Shown: piece by piece, positions 55,271-63,548 of the stretch
Position numbering within the stretch: position 1 is the first letter of the stretch
Layout: the number at the start of each line of letters is the position of its first letter
NCBI RefSeq assembly: GCF_022829605.1
Contig: NZ_JAKSYD010000100.1
Location: 124,001 to 188,000 of the forward strand
Length of the DNA: 64,000 bases
Reading direction: 5' to 3'
Origin: Methylobacterium sp. E-065
Lineage (GTDB): Bacteria > Pseudomonadota > Alphaproteobacteria > Rhizobiales > Beijerinckiaceae
Notes under the pieces: generated by a model
What the model saw: only the letters and a program-made list of their open reading frames with translations
The model's database searches: none
What the model was told of the DNA's origin: nothing
Position numbers and translations under genes: made by a program

Positions 55271-56547
55271 CCGAGCGGCGGATCGCCGTGGTCCTGAAGG
55301 GCTATCCACGGCTGTCCGAAACCTTCATCGCCCAGGAGATCCTGGCCCTGGAGCGGCGTGGGTTGCCTCTGGAAATCTGGTCGCTCCGTCGACCGACCGA
55401 CCGGTTCCACCACCCGATGCACGCGCAGATCCGCGCGCCGGTCTCCTACCTGCCCGAATACCTGCACACGGCGCCGCTGCGCGTGCTCCGCGGCGCCATG
55501 GCCGCGCTGCGGCGGCCGCGCCTGCCCACGCTCCTGGCGCTCTTCGCCCGCGATTTCCGGCGCGACCCGACGGCCTCGCGCCTGCGCCGCTTCGGCCAGG
55601 CGCTGGTGCTGGCCCGGGAGCTGCCCGCCGCCGTCGGGCATATCCATGTGCATTTCCTGCACACGCCCGCCAGCGTCGCCCGCTACGCCGCCCTGCTGAC
55701 GGGGCGCGGCTGGAGCTTCTCCGCCCACGCCAAGGACATCTGGACCACGCCGGACTGGGAGCTGACCGAGAAGCTGCACGACGCCCGCTGGGGCGTGACC
55801 TGCACCCGCGACGGCCAGAGGCGCCTCGACGGGCTGGCACCGGGGCGGACCTTGCTCGCCTATCACGGGCTCGATCTCGAGCGCTTTCCCCCGGCACCGG
55901 ACCGGAATGACCGGCGCGACGGCACCGACGCGGCCAAGCCGCTGCGGCTCCTCTGCGTCGGGCGACTCGTGGCCAAGAAAGGGCACAACGACCTGATCGC
56001 CGCCCTCGCCGGCCTGCCTGCAACCCTGCATTGGCAGCTCGACCTGATCGGCGGCGGTGAGTTGCGCGGCGCGCTCGAAGCGGACGTGCGCGAACGGGGC
56101 CTCGCCGGACGGGTGAACTTCCGCGGCGCCCTGGCCCAACCCGAGGTGATCGCGGCGATGCGCGCGGCCGATCTGTTCGTGCTGCCGACCAAGCCAGGCC
56201 CCGGCGGCGACCGTGACGGTTTGCCGAACGTCTTGATGGAGGCCGCCAGCCAGGCCCTTCCGATCCTCGCGACGGCCTTCGGCGGCACGCCGGAATTCAT
56301 CGCCGACGAGGTCCATGGCATTCTGGTCCAGCCCGGCAAGCCTGCGGCCCTGATCGCGGCCCTGATCCGTCTGGCGGGGGATCCGGACCTCAGACTCCGC
56401 CTCGGCGCGGCGGCGCGCGCCCGGCTGGTCGAGGATTTCTCGGAGGAGAGTGCCGTATCGCTGATCGCCGGCCGGCTGCGGGGTTCGGCCGGAGCGGGCG
56501 CATCCGCGATCGACAGCGCCCCGGAGGGCTCGCCGTGCGCGTCCTGA
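55267..56547 (+). CDS. glycosyltransferase family 4 protein
   Basis: A 426-residue retaining GT-B enzyme. It shows the N-terminal VVLKGYPRLSETFIAQEILAL typical of family 4 enzymes, the linker HFLHTPASVARYAALLTG, SFSAHAKDIW, LLCVGRLVAKKGHNDLIAAL and the EX7E-like donor site region GDRDGLPNVLMEAASQALPI. The last 60 residues are alanine/arginine-rich. GTG start at 55267 overlaps the preceding stop, and the gene overlaps the next by 13 nt. Such enzymes usually build exopolysaccharide, lipopolysaccharide or glycolipid; the product here cannot be deduced. Confidence 0.88.
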   Translation: MTERRIAVVLKGYPRLSETFIAQEILALERRGLPLEIWSLRRPTDRFHHPMHAQIRAPVSYLPEYLHTAPLRVLRGAMAALRRPRLPTLLALFARDFRRDPTASRLRRFGQALVLARELPAAVGHIHVHFLHTPASVARYAALLTGRGWSFSAHAKDIWTTPDWELTEKLHDARWGVTCTRDGQRRLDGLAPGRTLLAYHGLDLERFPPAPDRNDRRDGTDAAKPLRLLCVGRLVAKKGHNDLIAALAGLPATLHWQLDLIGGGELRGALEADVRERGLAGRVNFRGALAQPEVIAAMRAADLFVLPTKPGPGGDRDGLPNVLMEAASQALPILATAFGGTPEFIADEVHGILVQPGKPAALIAALIRLAGDPDLRLRLGAAARARLVEDFSEESAVSLIAGRLRGSAGAGASAIDSAPEGSPCAS

Positions 56548-58685
56548 TCGCGGTCACGCATCTCCTCGGCGCCGGGCATCTCACCCGCGCCGCCGCCCTG
56601 GCCCGGTCGTTCGTGGCGGCCGGTCACGAGGTGATGCTGATCTCCGGCGGGGTCCCGGCTCCCCTGGTGCGCCTCGATGGGGTGCGGCTCGTCCAATTGC
56701 CGGCGTTACGCATCGTCGGCACCGCGTTCGCGACGCTGTTGAAGCCCGACGGGGAGCCCGCGGATGCGGCGTGGTTAGCGCACCGCCGCAGGCTGATGAT
56801 CGAAGCGCTGGAGACCTTCGCGCCCGATGCCGTGCTGACCGAGCTGTTCCCCTTCGGCCGGCGGGCCCTGGCGGCGGAGTACATGGCGCTGGTCGAGGCG
56901 GCACATGCCCGGGTGCCCCGTCCCCTGGTGCTCGCCTCCGTGCGCGATATCCTCGTCGCCACCACGCGGCCGGAGCGGATCGCGCAGGCCCATGCCCGCG
57001 TCGCCACCCTCTACGATGCCGTGTTGGTCCACGGCGATCCGGCGCTGGTGCCGCTCGAAGCCTCCTGGCCGCTCGACGCCGCGACGGCCGGCACGCTGCG
57101 CTATACGGGCTATGTGGACGAGGGGACGCGCCCCGTACCGGCTGCGGAACGTGCCGGAATCCTGGTCGCCGCGGGATCCGGACCGGCCGGGCTACTTTTG
57201 CTGCGCATCGCCGCCGACGCGGCCCGGCAGCGGCCGGATCTCGGCTGGCGGATCCTGGCCGGCCACGGCGTACCGGACTCCGCCCTGCGGGAAATCGGAC
57301 TTGGACTTCCGGATGGTGTCCTCGGCCGTGCCCGGGCGGATTACCGGACCCTGCTGACCGGTGCCGCCGTGTCGGTCAGCCAATGCGGCTACAACACCGC
57401 GACCGATCTTCTCGCGACGGGGACGCCCGCTGTCCTCGTCCCGTTCGAGGCGGGTGGCGAGACCGAGCAACGCCTGCGCGCGGAGCATCTCGCCGCGCAC
57501 GGCCTCGCCCGGGTCCTGCCGGAGGCGGAATTGAGCACCCCGGCGCTGCTTCAGGCGGTGGACGCGCAGCGTGCGGCGCCCCGGCCCGGTTCGCATGGGT
57601 TCGATCTCAGCGGGGCCGCGCGCTCTGTCGAAATCGTCGTGGCGCTTCATGCGGACCGCCGCGGTGGACGCCGCGTCCCTGCCGCTGACACGATCTCCGC
57701 GGCTGCGGATGGCGATTCCGCGCAGACGAGCCTGATCCAGCAGAAGCGTGACGGCCGAGCATCATCGGATAGCGCGGGTGCGACGCGCCCCCTCTCCCGT
57801 GCGGGAGAGGGTTGGGGTGAGGGACGAGAAGGTCCAGGATCGAGCATGGACGTGACGCGCAGTGAGGCCGCGCCTCACCTGGCTGCGCATTCGTCCTGGC
57901 GCATGCTGCATCAGGCCCTCGACGCAGCCAGCGCCTGCGGCCGCACCATTCCGTTTCTCTGGCGCGACGACGATGCGGTCACGGCGACGCCCGCACTCGA
58001 CCGGCTGCTTGTACTGGCCGAGGCGCACAACGCCCCGCTCCTGCTCGCTGCCATCCCAGCCGGTATCGAGCCGACCCTGGGGCGTCGCCTCAAAACGGCG
58101 CCGGAGGTCACCGTCGCGGTCCACGGCCTCGCGCACCGCAACCACGCACCGCTCGGCACGAAGGCCGCGGAATTCGGCCCTGGTCGACCGCTCTCTGCCC
58201 TTGTGGCGGATGCGGCCGCCGGGCTCCGGATCGCGCGGGCGCGCGTAGCGGAGTTCCAGCTGCTCCCGGTCTTCGTTCCGCCCTGGAACCGCCTCGCGCC
58301 GGCGCTGGCCTCCGCCCTTCCGGAGCTCGGCTATCGCGGCCTGTCGGCCATCCCGGGGGCGCCGATCCCCGGTCTCCGCCGCATCGACGCCACGCTCGAT
58401 CCGATCGACTGGCGCGGCTCGCGCTCCCTGCGCGACATCGAGACGATGCTCACCGCCCTCGCCGACGACATCACGCAGAGACCCGAACGCCCGATCGTCC
58501 TGCTGACCCACCATCTAGGGCAGGATGCAGCTGTCTGGAGCTTTATTGAGCAGCTGCTTGTCGTGCTCCTCAAGCATCCGGCGATCGAGAGGCTGCATCC
58601 GCGGCGTGCTTTCGACAGTGCCGCAATGGACAGGCGGGGTACGCCGCCCCATCATCCGGGTCTCCAGAGCGCGGGGACCGTTTGA
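56535..58685 (+). CDS. fusion: glycosyltransferase (COG4671-like) + polysaccharide deacetylase-like domain
   Basis: A 716-residue open frame of two domains. Residues 1–375 form a GT-B transferase like the first gene of the operon (TGAAVSVSQCGYNTATDLLA; VPFEAGGETEQRLRAEHL). Residues 438–700 resemble a polysaccharide deacetylase/NodB-type fold (FLWRDDDAVTATP, VAVHGLAHRNHAP, PPWNRLAPALASALPELGY, PIVLLTHHLG), with the DDD and H-x-x-x-H metal residues. The linker holds a translated copy of a palindromic REP-like repeat (57788–57830). ATG at 57846 with AGGA 8 nt upstream could start the second domain independently. The repeat may have fused two genes. Confidence 0.82.
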   Translation: MRVLIAVTHLLGAGHLTRAAALARSFVAAGHEVMLISGGVPAPLVRLDGVRLVQLPALRIVGTAFATLLKPDGEPADAAWLAHRRRLMIEALETFAPDAVLTELFPFGRRALAAEYMALVEAAHARVPRPLVLASVRDILVATTRPERIAQAHARVATLYDAVLVHGDPALVPLEASWPLDAATAGTLRYTGYVDEGTRPVPAAERAGILVAAGSGPAGLLLLRIAADAARQRPDLGWRILAGHGVPDSALREIGLGLPDGVLGRARADYRTLLTGAAVSVSQCGYNTATDLLATGTPAVLVPFEAGGETEQRLRAEHLAAHGLARVLPEAELSTPALLQAVDAQRAAPRPGSHGFDLSGAARSVEIVVALHADRRGGRRVPAADTISAAADGDSAQTSLIQQKRDGRASSDSAGATRPLSRAGEGWGEGREGPGSSMDVTRSEAAPHLAAHSSWRMLHQALDAASACGRTIPFLWRDDDAVTATPALDRLLVLAEAHNAPLLLAAIPAGIEPTLGRRLKTAPEVTVAVHGLAHRNHAPLGTKAAEFGPGRPLSALVADAAAGLRIARARVAEFQLLPVFVPPWNRLAPALASALPELGYRGLSAIPGAPIPGLRRIDATLDPIDWRGSRSLRDIETMLTALADDITQRPERPIVLLTHHLGQDAAVWSFIEQLLVVLLKHPAIERLHPRRAFDSAAMDRRGTPPHHPGLQSAGTV
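57788..57830. repeat. REP-like palindromic repeat, copy 1 (inside a coding frame)
   Basis: A 43-nt unit with a 20-nt palindromic core (CCCTCTCCCG-TG-CGGGAGAGGG at 57790–57811) followed by GTTGGGGTGAGGGACGAG. It is translated as PLSRAGEGWGEG and matches copy 3 in inverse orientation with one mismatch over 43 nt. No other copies were seen outside this operon. Confidence 0.85.
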
Positions 58686-60523
58686 GCGCACTTCTGTCCA
58701 TCCGCGATCTTGCCGTCGCGTTCCGAGCCGAGCCGAAACCGTTCGAGGCGCTGCACGGCCTGTCCCTCGACGTGAAGCGCGGGCGGACCCTGGCGCTCGT
58801 CGGCGAATCCGGCTCGGGCAAGTCGGTGACCGCGCAGGCGATCCTGCGCATCCTCCCGCCCTCCGCCGCCATCACCCGCGGCCAGATCCTGTTCCGCGAC
58901 GGCGGCTCGGATGTCGACATCGCGCGGCTTCCCTCCGAGGGCCCGGCGATGCGGGCGATCCGCGGCCAGCGCATCGCGATGATCTTTCAGGAGCCGATGA
59001 CCTGCCTCTCGCCGCTCCACACGATCGGGGACCAGATCGGCGAGGCCCTGCGCATCCACACCGGCGCCGACCGGCGGGAGGCCGATGCGCGCACGCAGGA
59101 GGCCCTCGCCCGCGTGGGCTTTCCGGATCCGCAGCGCGCCCTTCGCACCTATCCGTTCGAGCTGTCGGGCGGCCTGCGTCAGCGCGCGATGATCGCCATG
59201 GCGCTGATCCTGAAGCCGGCGCTGCTGGTCGCCGATGAGCCGACCACGGCGCTCGACGTCACCACCCAGGCTCAGATCCTCGCCCTGCTGACCCGGCTCC
59301 AGGAGGAGACCGGGATGGCGATCCTGCTGATCACCCACGATCTTGGGGTCGTCGCCAACGTCGCCCACGACGTGGCGGTGCTCTATCGCGGGCGGCTGGT
59401 CGAATCCGGCCCGCGCGAGGCGGTGATGCGTGCCCCCGGCCACGCCTATCTGCGGGCGCTGCTTCACGCCGTGCCCCGGTTCGACATGGCGCCGGGCGAG
59501 CGCCTGACCCCGATCCGCCCGGCGAAGGCCGAGATCCCGCCGGTGCAGGCACGCGCGCCGCTGGCCGGGCCGATCCTTCAGGTCGAGCGGGTGAGCAAGA
59601 CCTTCACGCTGCGCTCCGGCCGAATCTGGCAGAAGCCGCGGTACGTCCACGCCGTCTCCGATGTGTCGCTCAGCCTCTCGGCGGGCCAGACGCTCGGCCT
59701 CGTCGGCGAATCGGGATCGGGCAAGACGACGGTCTCGAAGATGATCATGCGGGCGCTCGCGCCCGATTCCGGCCGGATCCTGTTCGACGACGGCGCCGGC
59801 CCGCGGGACGTCCACGCCTTGAGCGGCAACGCCCTGTTCGCCTACCGGCGCACGGTCCAGTTCGTGTTTCAGGACCCCTACGCCTCCCTCGATCCGCGCA
59901 TGACCGTGCGCCAGATCCTGTGCGAGCCGATGGAGATCCACGGCGTCCCGGGCGCGGAGCGCAAGGATCGGTGCCGCGCCCTGATGGCCATGGTCGGCCT
60001 GGAGCCGAACGGCCTCAACCGCTACCCGCACGCCTTCTCGGGCGGGCAGCGCCAGCGCATCGGCATCGCCCGGGCGCTGGCCGTGCAGCCGCGGCTCCTC
60101 GTGCTCGACGAGCCGGTCTCGGCGCTCGACGTGTCGGTGCAGGCGCAGATCCTGAACCTGCTCAAGGATCTCCAGGCGGCTTTGGGGCTGTCCTACCTGA
60201 TCGTTTCTCACAACCTGGCGGTGATCGACTATATGGCTGACACGATCAGCGTGATGTGCCGGGGGCGGATCGTCGAGGAGGCCCCCCGGGCCGCCCTGTT
60301 CCGCCAGCCGGTCCATCCCTACACGCAGGCGCTGCTGGCCGCCGTGCCCGATCCGAGCCTGGATCACCCGCTCGATTTCGCGGCCGTGGCGTCCGACCGG
60401 AACGATCCGACGCGCTGGGAGGCGCCCTATCGGCTGAAGCCCGAGGAGGCGGGCACGATGCGCGCCATCGAGGCCGGCCACCGTGTCCGCTTCGGCGGTG
60501 CGGCCGAAGCGGTGGCCGCATGA
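58682..60523 (+). CDS. ABC transporter ATP-binding protein, double cassette (YejF/DppDF-like)
   Basis: A 613-residue protein with two ATPase domains for a peptide-type (family 5) transporter. Cassette 1 has Walker A LVGESGSGKSVTAQ, signature ELSGGLRQRAMIAM and Walker B LLVADEPTTALDV. Cassette 2 has LVGESGSGKTTVSKM, FSGGQRQRIGIARAL and LVLDEPVSALDV. Each ends in the peptide-transporter tail (HAYLRALLHAVP, HPYTQALLAAVPDP). The TTG start overlaps the upstream stop (TTGA) and ATGA overlaps downstream. The closest family is the microcin C/oligopeptide importer ATPase. Its position inside a glycosyltransferase operon is unusual. Confidence 0.93.
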   Translation: MSALLSIRDLAVAFRAEPKPFEALHGLSLDVKRGRTLALVGESGSGKSVTAQAILRILPPSAAITRGQILFRDGGSDVDIARLPSEGPAMRAIRGQRIAMIFQEPMTCLSPLHTIGDQIGEALRIHTGADRREADARTQEALARVGFPDPQRALRTYPFELSGGLRQRAMIAMALILKPALLVADEPTTALDVTTQAQILALLTRLQEETGMAILLITHDLGVVANVAHDVAVLYRGRLVESGPREAVMRAPGHAYLRALLHAVPRFDMAPGERLTPIRPAKAEIPPVQARAPLAGPILQVERVSKTFTLRSGRIWQKPRYVHAVSDVSLSLSAGQTLGLVGESGSGKTTVSKMIMRALAPDSGRILFDDGAGPRDVHALSGNALFAYRRTVQFVFQDPYASLDPRMTVRQILCEPMEIHGVPGAERKDRCRALMAMVGLEPNGLNRYPHAFSGGQRQRIGIARALAVQPRLLVLDEPVSALDVSVQAQILNLLKDLQAALGLSYLIVSHNLAVIDYMADTISVMCRGRIVEEAPRAALFRQPVHPYTQALLAAVPDPSLDHPLDFAAVASDRNDPTRWEAPYRLKPEEAGTMRAIEAGHRVRFGGAAEAVAA

Positions 60524-61389
60524 GCCAGATGCGTCCCCCGGTCGTGTTGGAACGCCTGCGCCGGAAGGTGCTCGGCCCTCTGTTCGACCGGCTCGGCTAC
60601 GACCTCGTGCCCGCCGCCCCCGATTGGAGCCACCGGCCGACCTCCGCGCGCGAGGTGGCGACGCTGCTCGAATCGGCGGCCGTGATCCTGGAGCGCGACC
60701 TCGCGGCGGCCGGGCTGACGCCCGACGGCGCCGTCCTCGATCAGGTCCGCACCTTCTGGTCGCTGATCCCGACCGCGCCCGTCCGTCAGCGGCGGGGCGG
60801 CAGCGGCTTCAACGGGGCGCTGCAGCTTTACGTGGCGATGCGGGCCCTGAGACCCGCCTTCGTCATCGAATCGGGGGTGTTCCGCGGGCTGACCACCTGG
60901 GTAATCCGGCAGGCCTGCCCGGAGGCCCGGATCTTCTGCCACGATCCCGATCTGTCCGGGCTTCAATACCGCGACCCACAGGCCCGCTACAGCACCGCCG
61001 ACTGGTCGACCGCCGATTGGTCGATGCTCGACCCGGCCTCCACGGTGGCGTTCTTCGACGACCACGTCGCGCAGGGGCGTCGGGTCGTGGAGGCGCAGGC
61101 CCGCGGCCTGACCCGCCTGCTGTTCGACGACGACGCGGCCGGCCACCGGATCCACGCCCATGGCGGCCCCGCGCACCCGACCATCGCGATGATCACCGGC
61201 CCCGAGCTCAGCCCGGAGCCGATCCGCTGGACCCGCAACGGACGCCAGTTCGAGCAACCGGCGGATGATGCGCTGGTGAGGCAGGCGGCGAGCCTGATCG
61301 TCCGGTCCCACGCTTTCGATGACCTGCATCGGGCCACCGGCTACTCGCCGGCGCGGCTGACCGCGGTGACGTTGCGGGGTGGGCCATGA
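60520..61389 (+). CDS. uncharacterised protein, possible methyltransferase-like fold
   Basis: A 289-residue protein I cannot assign with confidence. Its central segment ALRPAFVIESGVFRGLTTWV followed by ARIFCHDPDLS resembles the SAM-binding start of class I methyltransferase or cephalosporin hydroxylase-like folds (E-x-G-x-x-x-G-x-T-T). DDHVAQGRRVVEAQARGLTRLLFDDDA suggests a second strand-helix unit. There is no signal peptide. It overlaps the ABC ATPase stop by 4 nt (ATGA) and the next start by 4 nt, so it is an integral member of the operon and perhaps modifies the transported or assembled glycoconjugate. Confidence 0.72.
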   Translation: MSQMRPPVVLERLRRKVLGPLFDRLGYDLVPAAPDWSHRPTSAREVATLLESAAVILERDLAAAGLTPDGAVLDQVRTFWSLIPTAPVRQRRGGSGFNGALQLYVAMRALRPAFVIESGVFRGLTTWVIRQACPEARIFCHDPDLSGLQYRDPQARYSTADWSTADWSMLDPASTVAFFDDHVAQGRRVVEAQARGLTRLLFDDDAAGHRIHAHGGPAHPTIAMITGPELSPEPIRWTRNGRQFEQPADDALVRQAASLIVRSHAFDDLHRATGYSPARLTAVTLRGGP

Positions 61390-63548
61390 GCTGGTCGGAC
61401 ATCCACGCTGACGACACGGCTTCAGGCACGGACGCGAGTCCCCTCTCCCGTCCGGGTGAGGGACAGGGTGAGGGATCAGGTCTTTCAGGACCAGGCGCGC
61501 CCTGTCGGCGCATCGATCGCGTGCTCCATCCGGAGAGTTCTCGTCCCTCACTCCAACCCTCTCCCGCACGGGAGAGGGGGCCGGTCGCGCTCGATGATTC
61601 GCGTCGGTGCGTACCGGAGACGCTCAAAGGATCAAGCTTCGATGGGCGACGGTACGATATCGTCTCCCGCCGCGCCCTCCTCGCCGGCCTCGGCGCCACA
61701 CTCGTCTGGTCGCGCGCGCCGCTCACAGCCTTCGCCGACACCCCGCCGGCCGAAGCCCCTGCCCCACCGACCGCCCCCCTGGTGGTCGATCTCGCCGCCC
61801 ATGACCGGCGGCTCGGCACGGCCGGTGGTACGATCCGGACCCTGATCGCCAAGGCGCGGGACGTCCGCTACCTCTCGGTCTACGGCTACACGCGCCTGGT
61901 CGGCTACGATGCCGACCTGAACCTCCGGCCGGACGTGCTGGAGCGCGTCGATGTCGAGGGCGGGCGCTTCACCTTCACCCTCCGCAAGGGCCATCGCTGG
62001 TCGGACGGGCATCCGTTCACCACCGAGGATTTCCGCTACTACTGGGAGGACATCGCCAACGAGAAGGCGCTGAGTCCGGACGGGCCGCCGGCCTTCTTCC
62101 GGATCGAGGGCAAGCTGCCCCAGGTCGAGGTGGTGGATCCGGTCACGATCCGCTTCAGCTGGGACCGGCCGAACCCGCTGTTCCTGCCCGCCCTGGCGGC
62201 GCCGCGGGATCCGCTGATCTACCGCCCGTCGCACTATCTCAAGCCGGTCCATGCCCGCTACATCGGGCAGGAGGCCGCCGACGCGAAGGCCAAGGCGCTC
62301 AAACTCCGCAGCTGGGCCGCCCTGCACAACCGCATGGACGACAATTACGAGCTCAGCAATCCGGACTGCCCGACCCTGCAGGGCTGGGTGCCGCGGACCC
62401 GCTCACCCGCCACGCGGTTCCGCTTCGAGCGCAACCGAAGCTACCACCGGGTCGACCCGGCCGGCACCCAGCTGCCCTATGTCGATGCGATCGTCATGGA
62501 CGTGGCCTCGCAGGGTCTGCTGGTCGCCAAGACCAATGCCGGCGAGGCGGACCTGATGTTCCGCGGCCTGTCGATGCCCGACATCCCGAGCCTCAAGGAG
62601 GGCGAGGCGACGCACCGCTACCGCACCAACCTGTGGCCGGTGGCGCGCGGCTCGGAATTCGCCCTGTACCCAAACATGACCACCCACGATCCGGTCTGGC
62701 GCCAGCTCAACCGCGACGTGCGCTACCGCCATGCCCTGTCGCTGGCGATCGACCGACGGACGCTCAACAACACGCTGCTGTTCGGGCTCGGCACCGAGGG
62801 CAACGACACGATCGTGTCGGACAGCCCGCTGTTCGAGCCGGAGATGCGGAGCCTCAACGCCGGCTACGACCCGGCCGCGGCCGCCAAGCTTTTGGACACC
62901 CTTGGGCTGACCGGCCGGGACGGTTCCGGTACCCGTCTCCTGCCCGACGGGCGCCCGCTGGAGATCGTCGTGGAGAGCGACGGCGAGGCCGAGATGGTGC
63001 TCGACGCGCTGCTGCTCATCACCGAGTTCTGGCGCGAGGTCGGGATCCGTCTGGTTACCAAGCCGCAGGAGCGCACCAACCTGCACCGGCGCTCCATCGC
63101 CGGCATGACCGTGATGGTGGCCGCCCAAGGGCTCGACCTCGCGGTCCCGACCGCGATCATGCCGCCGACCGAGCTGAGCCCGGCGCAGCCGGAGCATTAT
63201 TCCTGGCCGCTCTGGAGCATGAACGTCGAGAGCCGCGGCAAGAGCGGGGAACCCTGCGACATCCCGGAGGTGCAGCGCCTGATCGAGCTCGACCGCCAGT
63301 GGCGCGACACCGACGATGTGGCCAAACAGGCCGCGATCTGGCGCGAGATGCTGATGAACCACGCGCACAACACCTGGGTGATCGGCACCGTGGCGGGGGC
63401 GCTGCAGCCCGTGGTGGGCGCCGATCGCCTGGTCAATTTGCCGAAGCGCGCCCTCTATTCCTGGGATCCCACGGCCCTGATCGGCGTGCAGCGCCTCGAC
63501 GAGCTGTTCTGGGATCAGACCGCCGACAAGCGCGTGGAGGCTCGGTGA
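61386..63548 (+). CDS. ABC transporter substrate-binding protein, family 5, with repeat-derived N-terminus
   Basis: A 720-codon frame whose last 625 residues are a normal family 5 (oligopeptide/YejA-like) binding protein: twin-arginine signal SRRALLAGLG at 94–103, the domain start YTRLVGYDADLNLRPDV, and VARGSEFALYPNMTTHDPVW. Residues about 19–65 come from a pair of inverted REP-like repeats (61440–61580). No ATG, GTG or TTG lies in frame between the repeats and the signal, so the ATG at 61386 (overlapping the previous stop) must be used unless a non-standard start serves. A 93-residue leader before a Tat signal is abnormal and may hinder export. Confidence 0.85.
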   Translation: MSWSDIHADDTASGTDASPLSRPGEGQGEGSGLSGPGAPCRRIDRVLHPESSRPSLQPSPARERGPVALDDSRRCVPETLKGSSFDGRRYDIVSRRALLAGLGATLVWSRAPLTAFADTPPAEAPAPPTAPLVVDLAAHDRRLGTAGGTIRTLIAKARDVRYLSVYGYTRLVGYDADLNLRPDVLERVDVEGGRFTFTLRKGHRWSDGHPFTTEDFRYYWEDIANEKALSPDGPPAFFRIEGKLPQVEVVDPVTIRFSWDRPNPLFLPALAAPRDPLIYRPSHYLKPVHARYIGQEAADAKAKALKLRSWAALHNRMDDNYELSNPDCPTLQGWVPRTRSPATRFRFERNRSYHRVDPAGTQLPYVDAIVMDVASQGLLVAKTNAGEADLMFRGLSMPDIPSLKEGEATHRYRTNLWPVARGSEFALYPNMTTHDPVWRQLNRDVRYRHALSLAIDRRTLNNTLLFGLGTEGNDTIVSDSPLFEPEMRSLNAGYDPAAAAKLLDTLGLTGRDGSGTRLLPDGRPLEIVVESDGEAEMVLDALLLITEFWREVGIRLVTKPQERTNLHRRSIAGMTVMVAAQGLDLAVPTAIMPPTELSPAQPEHYSWPLWSMNVESRGKSGEPCDIPEVQRLIELDRQWRDTDDVAKQAAIWREMLMNHAHNTWVIGTVAGALQPVVGADRLVNLPKRALYSWDPTALIGVQRLDELFWDQTADKRVEAR
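61440..61580. repeat. inverted pair of REP-like repeats (copies 2 and 3)
   Basis: Copy 2 (about 61440–61478) reads CCCCTCTCCCGTCCGGGTGA and onward; copy 3 (61538–61580) is its inverse and matches copy 1 at 57788–57830 over 43 nt with one difference. Together they form a BIME-like module of about 140 nt with a 60-nt centre, all translated within the binding-protein frame. Confidence 0.82.
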
